From: Anaerolineae bacterium
Lineage (GTDB): Bacteria; Chloroflexota; Anaerolineae; Aggregatilineales; Phototrophicaceae
Length of the DNA stretch: 64,000 nt
Direction: 5' to 3'
NCBI GenBank assembly: GCA_022824365.1
Contig: JAJEAA010000018.1
Location: 469,858 to 533,857 of the forward strand
Below the pieces are notes generated by a model. It searched no databases. It saw nothing but the letters and a program-made list of their open reading frames with translations, and had not been told where the DNA came from. The stretch's first letter is position 1, and each line of letters starts with the position of its first letter. Shown one piece after another: positions 8,315 to 16,673 of the stretch. Both the position numbers and the translations under genes were made by a program.

Positions 8315-10029
8315 AGAATCTGCTGGCCACCCTGCACGACTGCGATCCGGGCATGCTGCCGGCTTTGGCGGAGGTCTGGGGCGTCGACAGCAAGAGCCTG
8401 TCCAACGATGATCTCATCCGGCGCCTGCAGCGCGCCATGCTGGACTCGGCCAAGGCGGAAGCGGTTTGGGACAAGCTTGAGGAGCCGGCGCGGACGGCAT
8501 TGCAATTGCTGGTCAGCAGCGCGCGGCAACGGATGAAGGTCGGGCAATTCGAGCGCTTTTACGGCGAGATTCGTAAATTGGGCCGGGCGCAGATCGCGCG
8601 GGACAAACCGCATATTCAAGGAAAGAGCCTGGCTGAAACGCTGTATTATCGCGGCTTCATCGGCGAAGGTTATGACAAAGTCGGGGACAACCTGCTCGGA
8701 TTCGTCTATATCCCCTCCGACCTCATTGAGGCGCTGCCTCTGCACAAGACCAGCTACGTGAACCTGGAAGCCGCGTCCGAGGCGAACGAAGAAGAATTGC
8801 CGCGCATCGGGTTGATTGACGATGTGGACGATGTCCACCCGGCCGATACATCAATCGTCGACGACATGACAACTCTGCTCGCCTGGCTGCAAGTGAGCGA
8901 AGCCAGCGTAGAAGGCGAAGGCTTCACGGAAGCGGCGAGAGCCGTCATCATGCCCTACCTGCTGCGGCCGGCGGAAACGCGACTGGCTTTTATGCTGGCG
9001 CTGGGCATAAGCGCCAAGCTTATCGGCGTGCAGGACGGCAAAGCGCAACCGCGTCGCGATGAAACGCGAAATTGGCTGAAAGCGACGCGCGCCGAACAAA
9101 TCCGGGGGCTGGCATCCGCCTGGCAGGAAAGCCAACTCTACCGCGATATGTGGCATATACCGGGTTTATACCCGGAAGATTCCGGCTGGGCATACGATGC
9201 GGCGGCGGCGCGGAAAGCGGTCATCGAGCTATTCGGCGATCTCTTGCCGGAGCAGGGCTGGGTCTCCATCAACGATCTGATTGAGATCATCAAGGAATTC
9301 GAGCCCGATTTCCAGCGCTTGGACGGCGATTATGACCGCTGGTATATCCGCAATGACGCGGGGGAATACTTGAGCGGGTTCGAAAGCTGGGACGCGGTCG
9401 AAGGCTCGCTGATCGAGTTCTACATTGTGGGTCCGATGCACTGGCTGGGCTTGGTCGATGTCGGCGAGGATGTCATGCGCCTGACGGCATACGGCCGTGC
9501 CTTCCTGCAACTCAGCGAATGGCCGCGCCAAGCCGAACCGCAAACGCGGATCGAAGCGCGCAACGATGGCGCGCTGCTGGCGTCCAGGCGGGTTGACCGC
9601 TTTGAGCGATTTCAACTGGCCCGCTTCGCCCACTGCAAAGTCGCCGGCGATTCTTTCGTCTACACGATCGACGCGGCCAGCATCCAGCGGGCGGCCGCCC
9701 AAGGCATCACGGCCCAGCATATCCACGGCTTCATCAGCCGGCAACTGGATGGCAAGCCAATGCCTCTGCCTATCATCAAGCTCCTGCGCAATTGGCAGGA
9801 TGGCGCCAAGACCTCCGTGATCTTCGAGACGCTCATCGTCTTGCGCGCGACATCGGAAGAGACGCTTGAGAAAATCTTCGCCATTCCGGCGCTGCGCCGT
9901 TTTCTGGGCGCGCGGCTGGGACCAATGGCTTGCGTCGTGCGGGAAGACCAATGGCAGGCGCTGCGGACCAAACTCGGCGAGCAAGCCATTGATGTCGATG
10001 TATCGCGCCTGGAAGTCGCTGGCGATTAA
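8311..10029 (+). CDS. Helicase XPB/Ssl2 N-terminal-domain-like protein without helicase motor
   Basis: 572 residues with no Walker A or B motif. The N-terminus (1-60) looks like a small SAP/winged-helix region (LPALAEVWGVD..LSNDDLIRRL). The C-terminal third, from FVYTIDAASIQRAAAQGITA through HGFISRQLDGKPMPLPIIKL, matches the Helicase_C_3/XPB-N-like domain that precedes the motor in XPB proteins and also occurs alone in Chloroflexota and Actinobacteria. It is coupled by a 4-bp overlap to the zinc-ribbon gene upstream. A role in DNA binding is plausible but not shown. Confidence 0.65.
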   Translation: MKNLLATLHDCDPGMLPALAEVWGVDSKSLSNDDLIRRLQRAMLDSAKAEAVWDKLEEPARTALQLLVSSARQRMKVGQFERFYGEIRKLGRAQIARDKPHIQGKSLAETLYYRGFIGEGYDKVGDNLLGFVYIPSDLIEALPLHKTSYVNLEAASEANEEELPRIGLIDDVDDVHPADTSIVDDMTTLLAWLQVSEASVEGEGFTEAARAVIMPYLLRPAETRLAFMLALGISAKLIGVQDGKAQPRRDETRNWLKATRAEQIRGLASAWQESQLYRDMWHIPGLYPEDSGWAYDAAAARKAVIELFGDLLPEQGWVSINDLIEIIKEFEPDFQRLDGDYDRWYIRNDAGEYLSGFESWDAVEGSLIEFYIVGPMHWLGLVDVGEDVMRLTAYGRAFLQLSEWPRQAEPQTRIEARNDGALLASRRVDRFERFQLARFAHCKVAGDSFVYTIDAASIQRAAAQGITAQHIHGFISRQLDGKPMPLPIIKLLRNWQDGAKTSVIFETLIVLRATSEETLEKIFAIPALRRFLGARLGPMACVVREDQWQALRTKLGEQAIDVDVSRLEVAGD

Positions 10030-10039
10030 GCGCCGTCCC

Positions 10040-10864
10040 TCAATTGTTCTTGATGCCGAGTTGATAAACCGCGCTTTTGCTCCAGCCAGCCGCCTTGGAC
10101 ACGGTCCGCGCCGCCCGCGAAAGGGGGGCGCCCGCGGCGATCCGCTCCTTCAAAGCCGATTGAACTTGCGCTTCGCTCCATTTGGCCGCTTCAGTATCGG
10201 CGCCGGCGATGACCAGCGTGACCTCGCCGCGAGGATTATCCGCCTGGAATAACTCGCTGAGCTCGCCGGCATTGCCGCGATAAAACTGCTCGAACTTCTT
10301 GCTCAACTCGCGCGCGACGCAGACGCGCCTGCCCTCTCCCATCACCTCGACGATGAGCGAAAGAGTGCCTGCAAGTCGGTAGGGGCTCTCATAAGCGACG
10401 ATCGTTTCGGGGCGATCTTTAAGCGCTTTCAACTGCGCGCGCAGGGCGGCCGCTTTTCGCGGCAGAAAGCCGACATACAAAAATCGGTCAGTCGCCAGAC
10501 CGGACCCAACCAGCGCGGTCGTCAGGGCAGAGGCGCCAGGCAGCGGCACGACAGCATAGCCGCATTCGAGCGCGGCGGCGATCAGCTCGTAACCGGGATC
10601 CGAGATGCCGGGCGTGCCAGCATCCGAGATCAGCGCGACATCGGCCGTTTCCAAAGCCGCGAATATGGCATCCAGCTTGGCAAGTTTATTGTGTTCGTGA
10701 TAGCTGGTCATCGGCGTATCAATATCGAAATGCCTGGTCAATACGCGCGAGGTACGGGTGTCTTCAGCCGCGATCAGGGCGACCTCTTTCAAGATGCGCA
10801 AGGCGCGCAAGGTGATGTCCTCGAGGTTGCCGATCGGCGTTGGCACGATGTAGAGAGTACCCAT
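10040..10864 (-). CDS. rsmI: 16S rRNA (cytidine1402-2'-O)-methyltransferase
   Basis: 274 residues, the usual size. RsmI methylates the ribose of C1402 in the 30S decoding centre using SAM. Family marks are the N-terminal LYIVPTPIGNLEDITLRALR, TSYHEHNKLAKL, the SAM-binding VALISDAGTPGISDPGYEL, and PLPGASALTTALVGSG. The C-terminal SRAARTVSKAAGWSKSAVYQ is the usual tail domain. It lies just downstream of the esterase-like gene (8-bp gap) on the same strand, so the two are probably co-transcribed. Confidence 0.95.
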   Translation of the reverse strand: MGTLYIVPTPIGNLEDITLRALRILKEVALIAAEDTRTSRVLTRHFDIDTPMTSYHEHNKLAKLDAIFAALETADVALISDAGTPGISDPGYELIAAALECGYAVVPLPGASALTTALVGSGLATDRFLYVGFLPRKAAALRAQLKALKDRPETIVAYESPYRLAGTLSLIVEVMGEGRRVCVARELSKKFEQFYRGNAGELSELFQADNPRGEVTLVIAGADTEAAKWSEAQVQSALKERIAAGAPLSRAARTVSKAAGWSKSAVYQLGIKNN

Positions 10865-10872
10865 AGGCTGCC

Positions 10873-12087
10873 TCAGGCCGGTATCGACCGAGCGGGGAAG
10901 GCATGCGCCAGGGCTTCCGGCAGCACGCTCTTGAAGGCGGCCAGGCTGTGACCGCTGCCCAGCTCAACAAATCGGTACCGCAAGTCCGGGTCGTGCGACA
11001 TGCGCCGCTCCAATATGCCGCGCAGCGCCAAAGCCGGCTGGTAGAAACGCAGGTCCTGCTCATAACGCCCGACCGACTGAAAGATATGATTGGGCAGGAT
11101 AGGCAAATCTCGGAAGCGCTGCGCGAAGTCCTTGAGCAATTGCACGGCCGGCGCCCGCCCCAATGGCGGCGAAATCATGATGAGATGCCCGAAAATGGCC
11201 GGATTCTTCAGCGCGGCGTAGGCGGCGGCAATCGCCCCTTCCCCGAAGCCGCCCAGCCCAAGATCAAGCGGTTCGATGCGGTGCTCCGTCTGCAAGAAGG
11301 GCAGCAGCTCCGCCGCTATCATAGCGTAGTGCTTGTCATTGCCGACGTACTCGGCCACTCGCTCCGACTGCGACTCGCTGGCGAGCATCGCTATAATGAC
11401 AGGCTGCATCCGCCCATGCTTAATCAGCGCATCGGCGATATAAGGCACTTCCAGGATATTCATCGCCCACTGGCCGTCCATCAAAATCAGCAAGCGATAC
11501 TCCACGCCATCGTTGGCGTCATAGCCCGGCGGCGTATAAACCCACAGGCTGCGATTCTTGAAACCAAGCTGGACCGAGCTAAAACGGTGGCGATATACCC
11601 GTCCGCGCGGCACCGCCGTCATCGATTGCCAAGCGGGAAACGGGCGCGCCCGCGGCATCTGCAAGACCGAGCTATCCACCTGGCTGGCGCGGATCGAAAG
11701 GGCGTTGAGCGGGTCCGCCTGCCAGAATCTGCCAACGCGATCCATGAGGTCAATCTCTTGCGCCAGCGGCGTGCCGGGGTCATCAATGGCGAACATGTAA
11801 TCCACCAAAGCGTCCCGCTCGAAGTAGCGCTGGAAATACCAGAGCGAGGTGTCCTCGAGCCGCGCCATATTCTCGAAGGGCGGGTCGCGATTAACGATGT
11901 CGATATTCAAAGCGACATTCTGCGCCGTCCAGGAATCATAGACGAAGGTCGCTTTGTCGCGTTCAACCCAGGGCCATTCGTCATGCGTGTTGAGCAATTC
12001 ATCCACCAGAAGCTGGCGGTCTTTTTCCGGCGTCTGATAGATCTCGCACAGAAACTGGATGAATGAATCCCAGCGCGATCTGGCCAA
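10873..12087 (-). CDS. Enterochelin-esterase-like alpha/beta-hydrolase, probably inactive
   Basis: 404 residues: a lead region (1-165) similar to the early-set domain of Fes-type esterases, then an alpha/beta-hydrolase with RSLWVYTPPGYDANDG and YRLLILMDGQWAMN, the usual D-family esterase strands. The nucleophile elbow should read GxSxG, but here it is G-F-G-E-G, with Gly282 in place of serine; the codon is GGG, several changes from any serine codon. A C-terminal histidine candidate remains (GSGHSLAAFKSVLPEAL). The fold is recognisable, but classical serine esterase chemistry is unlikely. It is in one transcription unit with rsmI. Confidence 0.7.
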   Translation of the reverse strand: MARSRWDSFIQFLCEIYQTPEKDRQLLVDELLNTHDEWPWVERDKATFVYDSWTAQNVALNIDIVNRDPPFENMARLEDTSLWYFQRYFERDALVDYMFAIDDPGTPLAQEIDLMDRVGRFWQADPLNALSIRASQVDSSVLQMPRARPFPAWQSMTAVPRGRVYRHRFSSVQLGFKNRSLWVYTPPGYDANDGVEYRLLILMDGQWAMNILEVPYIADALIKHGRMQPVIIAMLASESQSERVAEYVGNDKHYAMIAAELLPFLQTEHRIEPLDLGLGGFGEGAIAAAYAALKNPAIFGHLIMISPPLGRAPAVQLLKDFAQRFRDLPILPNHIFQSVGRYEQDLRFYQPALALRGILERRMSHDPDLRYRFVELGSGHSLAAFKSVLPEALAHAFPARSIPA

Positions 12088-12171
12088 AATCGCAAATCCT
12101 CAAGGCAATCTGTCACAGGACTTTATTTTAGCACCGCCCAGGATTATCGCGAAACTCCCCCGCGCCCGGGA

Positions 12172-12298
12172 GCGGTGAAATTGAGGACATGGCAACCAAT
12201 TATCCTGACTCGGGAATAATAGATGTAGGGGCGATCCTTGGATCGCCCACAGTTTCAGATTCTCCGACCCCGCCAAACATATTATCCGCATAATTCGC
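12172..12298 (+). repeat. Dispersed hairpin repeat, family A, copy 1
   Basis: Begins GCGGTGAAATTGAGGACATG and ends near the CGCCAAACAT motif. The core at 12229-12248 is a perfect 9-bp stem: GGGCGATCC, loop TT, GGATCGCCC. Near-identical copies occur at 38606-38755 and 44160-44262, and partial ones at 38491-38555 and 43003-43190. The 395-bp gap 12088-12482 otherwise holds nothing that I can identify. Confidence 0.85.
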
Positions 12299-12482
12299 CA
12301 CTCCCCCGCGCCCTTGGCCTCCGCAATCCCCCAACGAGCCCCCACCCCCACATTGGATAAAGGATACAAATTGGCAACCGCGATCCGCGCTTTACGGTAT
12401 GATGAATTCTGTATTGGCGCGCGGGTCGCTTCTTGCGGCTGCCCGCCAAAATGACAATGCGCGTGAGACACGGATAAAGACG

Positions 12483-12887
12483 ATGCCGACACGATACATC
12501 TACTCTTTCAGCGAGCCGCTCAACCCGGAAGAGCTCTGTCTGCTTTTCCAGCAGACCAACTGGGCTGATACTCGCAGTCCGCTTGATATCCAGCTCATGC
12601 TGGACCGCAGCCAGATTACCCTCGGCGTCTGGGACGAAGACCATCTTATAGGTTTCGCCCGCGTCATCACCGATGATCTCTACCGCGCGCTGATCGATGA
12701 TGTCGTGGTTGACCGCGCCTATCGCCACCAGGGCGTCGCCTCTCAAATGCTTGAAAAGATCCTGAAGCGCACCGAGCACATAGAAGTTGTCATGCTCGAT
12801 TGCGGCGAAGAACTGATCGGCTTCTACACACAGTTCGGCTTCAAACCGAAGGACGGCGCCTCACTGCAATTGCGCAATCCCCGCTAG
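12483..12887 (+). CDS. GNAT-family N-acetyltransferase
   Basis: 134 residues. A compact GNAT domain: strand LIGFARVITDD, then IDDVVVDRAYRHQGVASQML, where R-H-Q-G-V-A is the acetyl-CoA pyrophosphate loop (Q/RxxGxG/A). The C-terminal ELIGFYTQFGFKPK is the typical 'FYxxxGF' element. The substrate is unknown. The frame is open upstream to 12399, but the ATG at 12483 starts directly before the conserved region. Confidence 0.85.
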   Translation: MPTRYIYSFSEPLNPEELCLLFQQTNWADTRSPLDIQLMLDRSQITLGVWDEDHLIGFARVITDDLYRALIDDVVVDRAYRHQGVASQMLEKILKRTEHIEVVMLDCGEELIGFYTQFGFKPKDGASLQLRNPR

Positions 12888-12992
12888 CGGCAGCATCGGC
12901 TTGGCCGATCACTGGCGGCTTAACACATCAGGCGATATGCGTTATCATGCCGCTCGCGCAAGCAATCGCTGTCTCGAAGGCAAAGGGAGCAA

Positions 12993-14114
12993 ATGAGCCG
13001 TTTCCAGTTCAACCCCTACATCGCGCGCTTCAAGCGGGAAGAAGCGGATAACGCATTGGATGACGGGCGGGGACCCTCGCCCGATATGCCTTATCATCGC
13101 CTGCAGAACAACGAAAACCCGCTGGGACCATCGCCGCTGGTAGTGGAAGCCATCAATGCCGTCGCGCCCGCATTGGCTTATTATCCGAGTTTCTCCGACA
13201 TAGAGTTGCGCCGCGCCATCGCGGAAACGCTTGGACGAGGGCTGACAGCGCAGCATATCTTCACCGGCTGCAGCGGATTCGAAGCGCTGGAACTGATCAT
13301 GCGCGCGGCGCTCATGCCGGGCGATGAAGTCATCCTCTCTTCGCCGACCTTTGCCGGCGCATACAAAAAAGTATCCCTGCCGCTCGGCGCCAAAATCATT
13401 GATGTTCCGCTGGAGCCGGAGACCTTCCGCTATCGACCGGAGGCGGTGCTGGCCGCCATCGGCAAGCGGACCAAACTGGTGATGATTTGCAACCCCAACA
13501 ACCCGACCGGCACCGTGATCTCGGCGGAGGCTATCGATCAATTGATGCGCGGATTGCCTGATCACGTCCTGGTCGTGGCCGATGAGGTTTACTGCCACTT
13601 CGTAGAAGGCGACTTCCCCGATTCCCTGGGCTATGTCCTGGACGAGCGCAACATCGTGATCGTCCACAGCTTCTCGAAAGTCTACGGGCTGGCCGGCCTG
13701 CGCCTGGGTTATGGCATCGCCAAGCCGGATATTGCGAACGCGATCGCCGGCTTGCATCGCGGCTTTCACCAGAACAAGCTGTCATTGGCGGCCGGCATCG
13801 CCGCCTGCCGCGATCAAGCCCATGTGCGCCGGGTTGTCGACTATCTCCGCGACGAGGCGCGCTGGGTCTGCGCCGAATTTGACCGACTCGATATCCGCTA
13901 CTGGGAGCCGGCGGCGAACTTCATCCTTTTCGAGACGCGCCTTCCCGCCGACGCCCTGCAAGAAGAGTTGGAGGTCCGCGGCTTCCTCCTGCGCGGCCAG
14001 ACGCGCAATGGCCTGCCGTATGCCATGCGCCTCAGCCTGGGAACGCGAGAAGCGAATAGAGCCTTCATCAAGGCGCTTGAGGATATTCTGAATACGAGCC
14101 GGGCTTCTCGTTGA
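12993..14114 (+). CDS. HisC-like class I/II aminotransferase
   Basis: 373 residues, PLP-dependent, fold type I. The Schiff-base lysine is Lys229 in HSFSKVYGLAGLRLGYG. Asn169/170 in CNPNNPTG, Asp197 and Tyr200 in VVADEVY, and Arg237 contact the cofactor as in histidinol-phosphate aminotransferase. No other his genes are nearby, so it could be HisC or a paralogue acting on an aromatic or threonine-phosphate-like substrate. The start at 12993 has an AAAGGGAG ribosome site. Confidence 0.85.
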   Translation: MSRFQFNPYIARFKREEADNALDDGRGPSPDMPYHRLQNNENPLGPSPLVVEAINAVAPALAYYPSFSDIELRRAIAETLGRGLTAQHIFTGCSGFEALELIMRAALMPGDEVILSSPTFAGAYKKVSLPLGAKIIDVPLEPETFRYRPEAVLAAIGKRTKLVMICNPNNPTGTVISAEAIDQLMRGLPDHVLVVADEVYCHFVEGDFPDSLGYVLDERNIVIVHSFSKVYGLAGLRLGYGIAKPDIANAIAGLHRGFHQNKLSLAAGIAACRDQAHVRRVVDYLRDEARWVCAEFDRLDIRYWEPAANFILFETRLPADALQEELEVRGFLLRGQTRNGLPYAMRLSLGTREANRAFIKALEDILNTSRASR

Positions 14115-14138
14115 GGCGCTGGGCAGACAAACCCGTCA

Positions 14139-14167
14139 TTGTTCTCAGGCGCTGCCTATGCTAGAAT
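14139..14167 (+). promoter_or_regulatory. Probable sigma-70-type promoter of rpsB
   Basis: TTGTTC at 14139-14144, a 17-bp spacer, then TAGAAT at 14162-14167, facing rpsB. The predicted start near 14174 gives a leader of about 130 nt. Confidence 0.5.
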
Positions 14168-14173
14168 CGCGCG

Positions 14174-14303
14174 GCATTTCGCCTATGAGGCGCTATGCCC
14201 TAATCCCACACATCGGGACTCGCGGTGGGTGTTGTCCGCAAGGGCGGATTGTCGCCGGAGGCTGAACGATGTGCGAGCGTAAAACACCAAATATCCAAGG
14301 AGT
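14174..14303 (+). promoter_or_regulatory. Structured 5' leader of rpsB, possible autoregulatory element
   Basis: The untranslated leader contains two small hairpins: CCCAC (14205-14209) with GTGGG (14225-14229), and TCCGC (14235-14239) with GCGGA (14244-14248) around an AAGG loop. Leaders of rpsB are often autoregulated by S2; whether this one is remains inference, and I do not recognise a known motif. Confidence 0.3.
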
Positions 14304-15191
14304 ATGGCAATGCCAACAGCAGTAAGAATGCGGACTTTGCTCGAGACCGGCGTGCATTTCGGGCATCGCACCAACAAGTGGAATCCGAAAATGGATGAAT
14401 TCATCTTCACCCAGCGCAACGGGATCCACATCATCGACCTGCAAATCACGCTCAAGAATCTCAACCAGTTTCACGACATGATCGCCAACCTGGTCGCGGG
14501 CGGCGGGTCAGTGCTTTTCGTCGGCACCAAGCGCCAAGCCCAGGAGATTGTCCAGCGCGAAGCGGAGCGCTGCGGCATGGCTTATGTCAACTATCGCTGG
14601 CTCGGCGGGACGCTGACCAACTGGCAGACGATCCGCAGCCGCATCGACACATTGAAGCAATTGGAGCAGCGGCGGGATGCCGGCGAATTCGATCGCCTGA
14701 CCAAGAAAGAGGGCCTCGTGCTCCAGCGCAAGATATCCAAGCTGCAGTTGCGCTTGGGCGGCATTCGCGAGATGAAGCGCATTCCCGACCTTCTGATTGC
14801 GGTGGATGCCGAACGGGAGTATACCGCCGTCAAGGAAGCCAATATCTTGAAGATTCCGGTTTTGGCGCTGGTCGATACCAATGCCAATCCCGATATGGTC
14901 GATCATATCTTGCCGGCCAATGACGACGCCATGCGCTCTATCCGCCTGCTGATCAGCGCCCTGGCGGATGCGGTTCTCGAAGGGCATAACCTGCGTCAAT
15001 CAGCCGGCGCGGAAGAAGAGGAAGAACAATTCCTCGCCGATGCCTACGAAGAAGAACTCGCTGACGAAGACTTGCTCGGCGAATCCACCTTGGCGAAGCT
15101 GCGCGATTCCAAACTCTTCGGCGATGAAGAGGCTGAAAGCGGCGGCGAGGCCGATGCCGGCGGCGAAGACGCGGGCGACAAAGACGAATAA
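14304..15191 (+). CDS. rpsB: 30S ribosomal protein uS2
   Basis: 295 residues. The core (1-235) has all S2 marks: MRTLLETGVHFGHRTNKWNP near the start, NGIHIIDLQITL, and ALVDTNANPDMVDHILPAND. About 60 extra residues at the C-terminus are strongly acidic (runs of Glu/Asp, low-complexity), an extension common in some Chloroflexota S2 proteins. The ATG at 14304 follows AAGGAGT. It is followed by tsf 46 bp downstream, the standard rpsB-tsf pair. Confidence 0.97.
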   Translation: MAMPTAVRMRTLLETGVHFGHRTNKWNPKMDEFIFTQRNGIHIIDLQITLKNLNQFHDMIANLVAGGGSVLFVGTKRQAQEIVQREAERCGMAYVNYRWLGGTLTNWQTIRSRIDTLKQLEQRRDAGEFDRLTKKEGLVLQRKISKLQLRLGGIREMKRIPDLLIAVDAEREYTAVKEANILKIPVLALVDTNANPDMVDHILPANDDAMRSIRLLISALADAVLEGHNLRQSAGAEEEEEQFLADAYEEELADEDLLGESTLAKLRDSKLFGDEEAESGGEADAGGEDAGDKDE

Positions 15192-15237
15192 ACTGTTGAG
15201 CTGCTTTCAGCTCAGCTTTACCGAGACGAGGAGAAAG

Positions 15238-15843
15238 ATGGCAGTAACGGCAAAAGAGGTGAAAGCGCTGCGAGAAATCACAGGCGCCGGTCCGCTCGAC
15301 TGCAAAAACGCGCTTGTGCAGCACGACGGCGACATCGACGCGGCGGCGGAATTCTTGCGGGAAAAGGCGCTCAAGGACGGCATCAAGCTGCAAGGCAAAG
15401 GGCGCAGCGCCAACGAGGGCGTCATAGGCAATTACGTCCATTTTGATCAGCGCCTGGCGGTCATCGTCGAAGTCAATTGCGAGACCGATTTCGTCGCCGC
15501 CACCGACCAATTCAAAGCCTTCGCCAAAGATATCGCCATGCACATCGCCAATATGAATCCGCAATACGTCAAACGCGAAGATGTGCCGGAAGCGCAGGTC
15601 GCCTCGGAAACCGAGTTGCAAATGCAGCGCGCCCTGGACGAAGGCAAGCCGGAACACATCGCGGAAAAGATCGTAACCGGGCGCATGAACAAGTGGTACG
15701 AAGAGATCGTTTTGATGGAGCAGTCCTTCATCAAGGACGATGACAAGACCATCACCCAATACCTGCAGGAAACGGTCGCCGAAGTGGGCGAGACGATTAA
15801 TATCGGTCGCTTTCAGCGCTTCGCTATCGGCGACGGAGCCTAA
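15238..15843 (+). CDS. tsf: Elongation factor Ts
   Basis: 201 residues, a short EF-Ts with one core half, as in Thermus and many Chloroflexota. The N-terminal UBA-like domain has VKALREITGAGPLDCKNAL, and the EF-Tu nucleotide-release motif TDFV is at residues 83-86. It recycles EF-Tu by exchanging GDP for GTP. The start ATG at 15238 has a GAGGAGA ribosome site; the frame stays open upstream but overlaps rpsB. A terminator hairpin follows at 15893. Confidence 0.96.
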   Translation: MAVTAKEVKALREITGAGPLDCKNALVQHDGDIDAAAEFLREKALKDGIKLQGKGRSANEGVIGNYVHFDQRLAVIVEVNCETDFVAATDQFKAFAKDIAMHIANMNPQYVKREDVPEAQVASETELQMQRALDEGKPEHIAEKIVTGRMNKWYEEIVLMEQSFIKDDDKTITQYLQETVAEVGETINIGRFQRFAIGDGA

Positions 15844-15892
15844 GCGTTCAAGCGCCTGATATGCCGCGCGAAGGCGAGACTGGACGATCAAA

Positions 15893-15919
15893 GGATTAGT
15901 TATCGGCTAATCCTTTTTT
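15893..15919 (+). terminator. Intrinsic terminator after tsf
   Basis: Stem GGATTAG (15893-15899) with CTAATCC (15907-15913), a 7-nt loop, then six T. It separates rpsB-tsf from the next gene. Confidence 0.85.
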
Positions 15920-15934
15920 GTGTATGGTGATGCT

Positions 15935-16615
15935 GTGACTACGCGAGACAGCGATTGGCGGATTCGTCTCTTCGTGTATGAAACTCTCATCACGACGGGC
16001 GCCGCGCCATCCTTGAAGACGCTTGCTGAGCAATTCTCAATCACGCCAACTCAGGCCCGGCGCGCGCTGCAGCGGCTGCACAAGGCGCACGCGCTCGTGC
16101 TCAAGACGGGGGGCGATGAAATCTTGATGGCGCATCCGCTTTCGGCTAAGCCAACCGATTACCGCGTCACTATCGACGATGTGACGCTATACGCCAACTG
16201 CGCCTGGGATTCCCTGGGCATCCCGGCGATGCTGAATTGCGACGCGCGAATCGAAGCGCGCCATCCCCTCGGCGGCGACGCTATGCGCTACCGCATCGCG
16301 GACGGGGAGCTAGAAAATGATGGGCGTTACTTTGTGCATTTCGCCCATCCTTTTCGCCAATGGTATGACGATATTGTAGATACTTGAGCCAATATTTTGC
16401 TTTTCCGGTCGGAAAGCGAGATTGACAAATGGCGCCGACGCGTCGGTCGAAATCGAGGCGCGGTGCTAAGCTTGTCGCAAGTCTGGGCGCTGGCGGAGCG
16501 CTGGTATCACGACCGGATATCGCCCGATTATCGCGGCAAGTCGGCCGCGGAAGCGCAATCGACCTTTCGGGCCCTGGGATTAACCGGCGAGTTCTGGCTC
16601 GCCCCGCCCGCTTGA
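15935..16615 (+). CDS. Organomercurial lyase (MerB-family), probable selenoprotein with in-frame TGA at codon 151
   Basis: 227 codons, 226 residues if the TGA at 16385-16387 is read through. MerB cleaves carbon-mercury bonds with a Cys-Asp-Cys triad. An N-terminal helix-turn-helix-like domain (SLKTLAEQFSITPTQARRAL) is followed by LYANCAWDSLGIPAML, matching MerB's first catalytic Cys and Asp; here they are Cys89 and Asp92. Reading continues after the TGA in the same frame with NILLFRSESEIDKW and AVLSLSQVWALAERWY, the normal MerB C-terminus. The TGA falls on the second catalytic cysteine (E. coli MerB Cys159, spacing 63; here 62). A SECIS-like hairpin follows. GTG start at 15935; the frame is open to 15920. 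The alternative is a pseudogene or sequencing error. No merA or other mer gene is in the window. Confidence 0.75.
16399..16417 (+). promoter_or_regulatory. Bacterial SECIS-like hairpin downstream of the in-frame TGA
   Basis: RNA GCUUUUCC, loop GGUC, GGAAAGC: a 7-bp stem with one bulged U and a GGUC apical loop, starting 11 nt after the TGA. The E. coli fdhF SECIS, as I remember it, has an upper stem GGUUGCA-GGUC-UGCACC with a bulged U, also 11 nt after its UGA. It lies inside the coding region, as bacterial SECIS elements do. Confidence 0.7.
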
Positions 16616-16673
16616 TTGCGCTCCGGCGCGCCATCATTAACGAAGCAAGGATGTCATTGAGCAAGGAGATACA

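Noticed and set aside
15920..16387. Two separate small genes (one ending at the 16387 TGA and another starting at 16397)
   Set aside because: The pieces are in the same frame, together make one full MerB-like protein, and the second has no ribosome site. A single gene with a recoded or mutated codon is the better reading.
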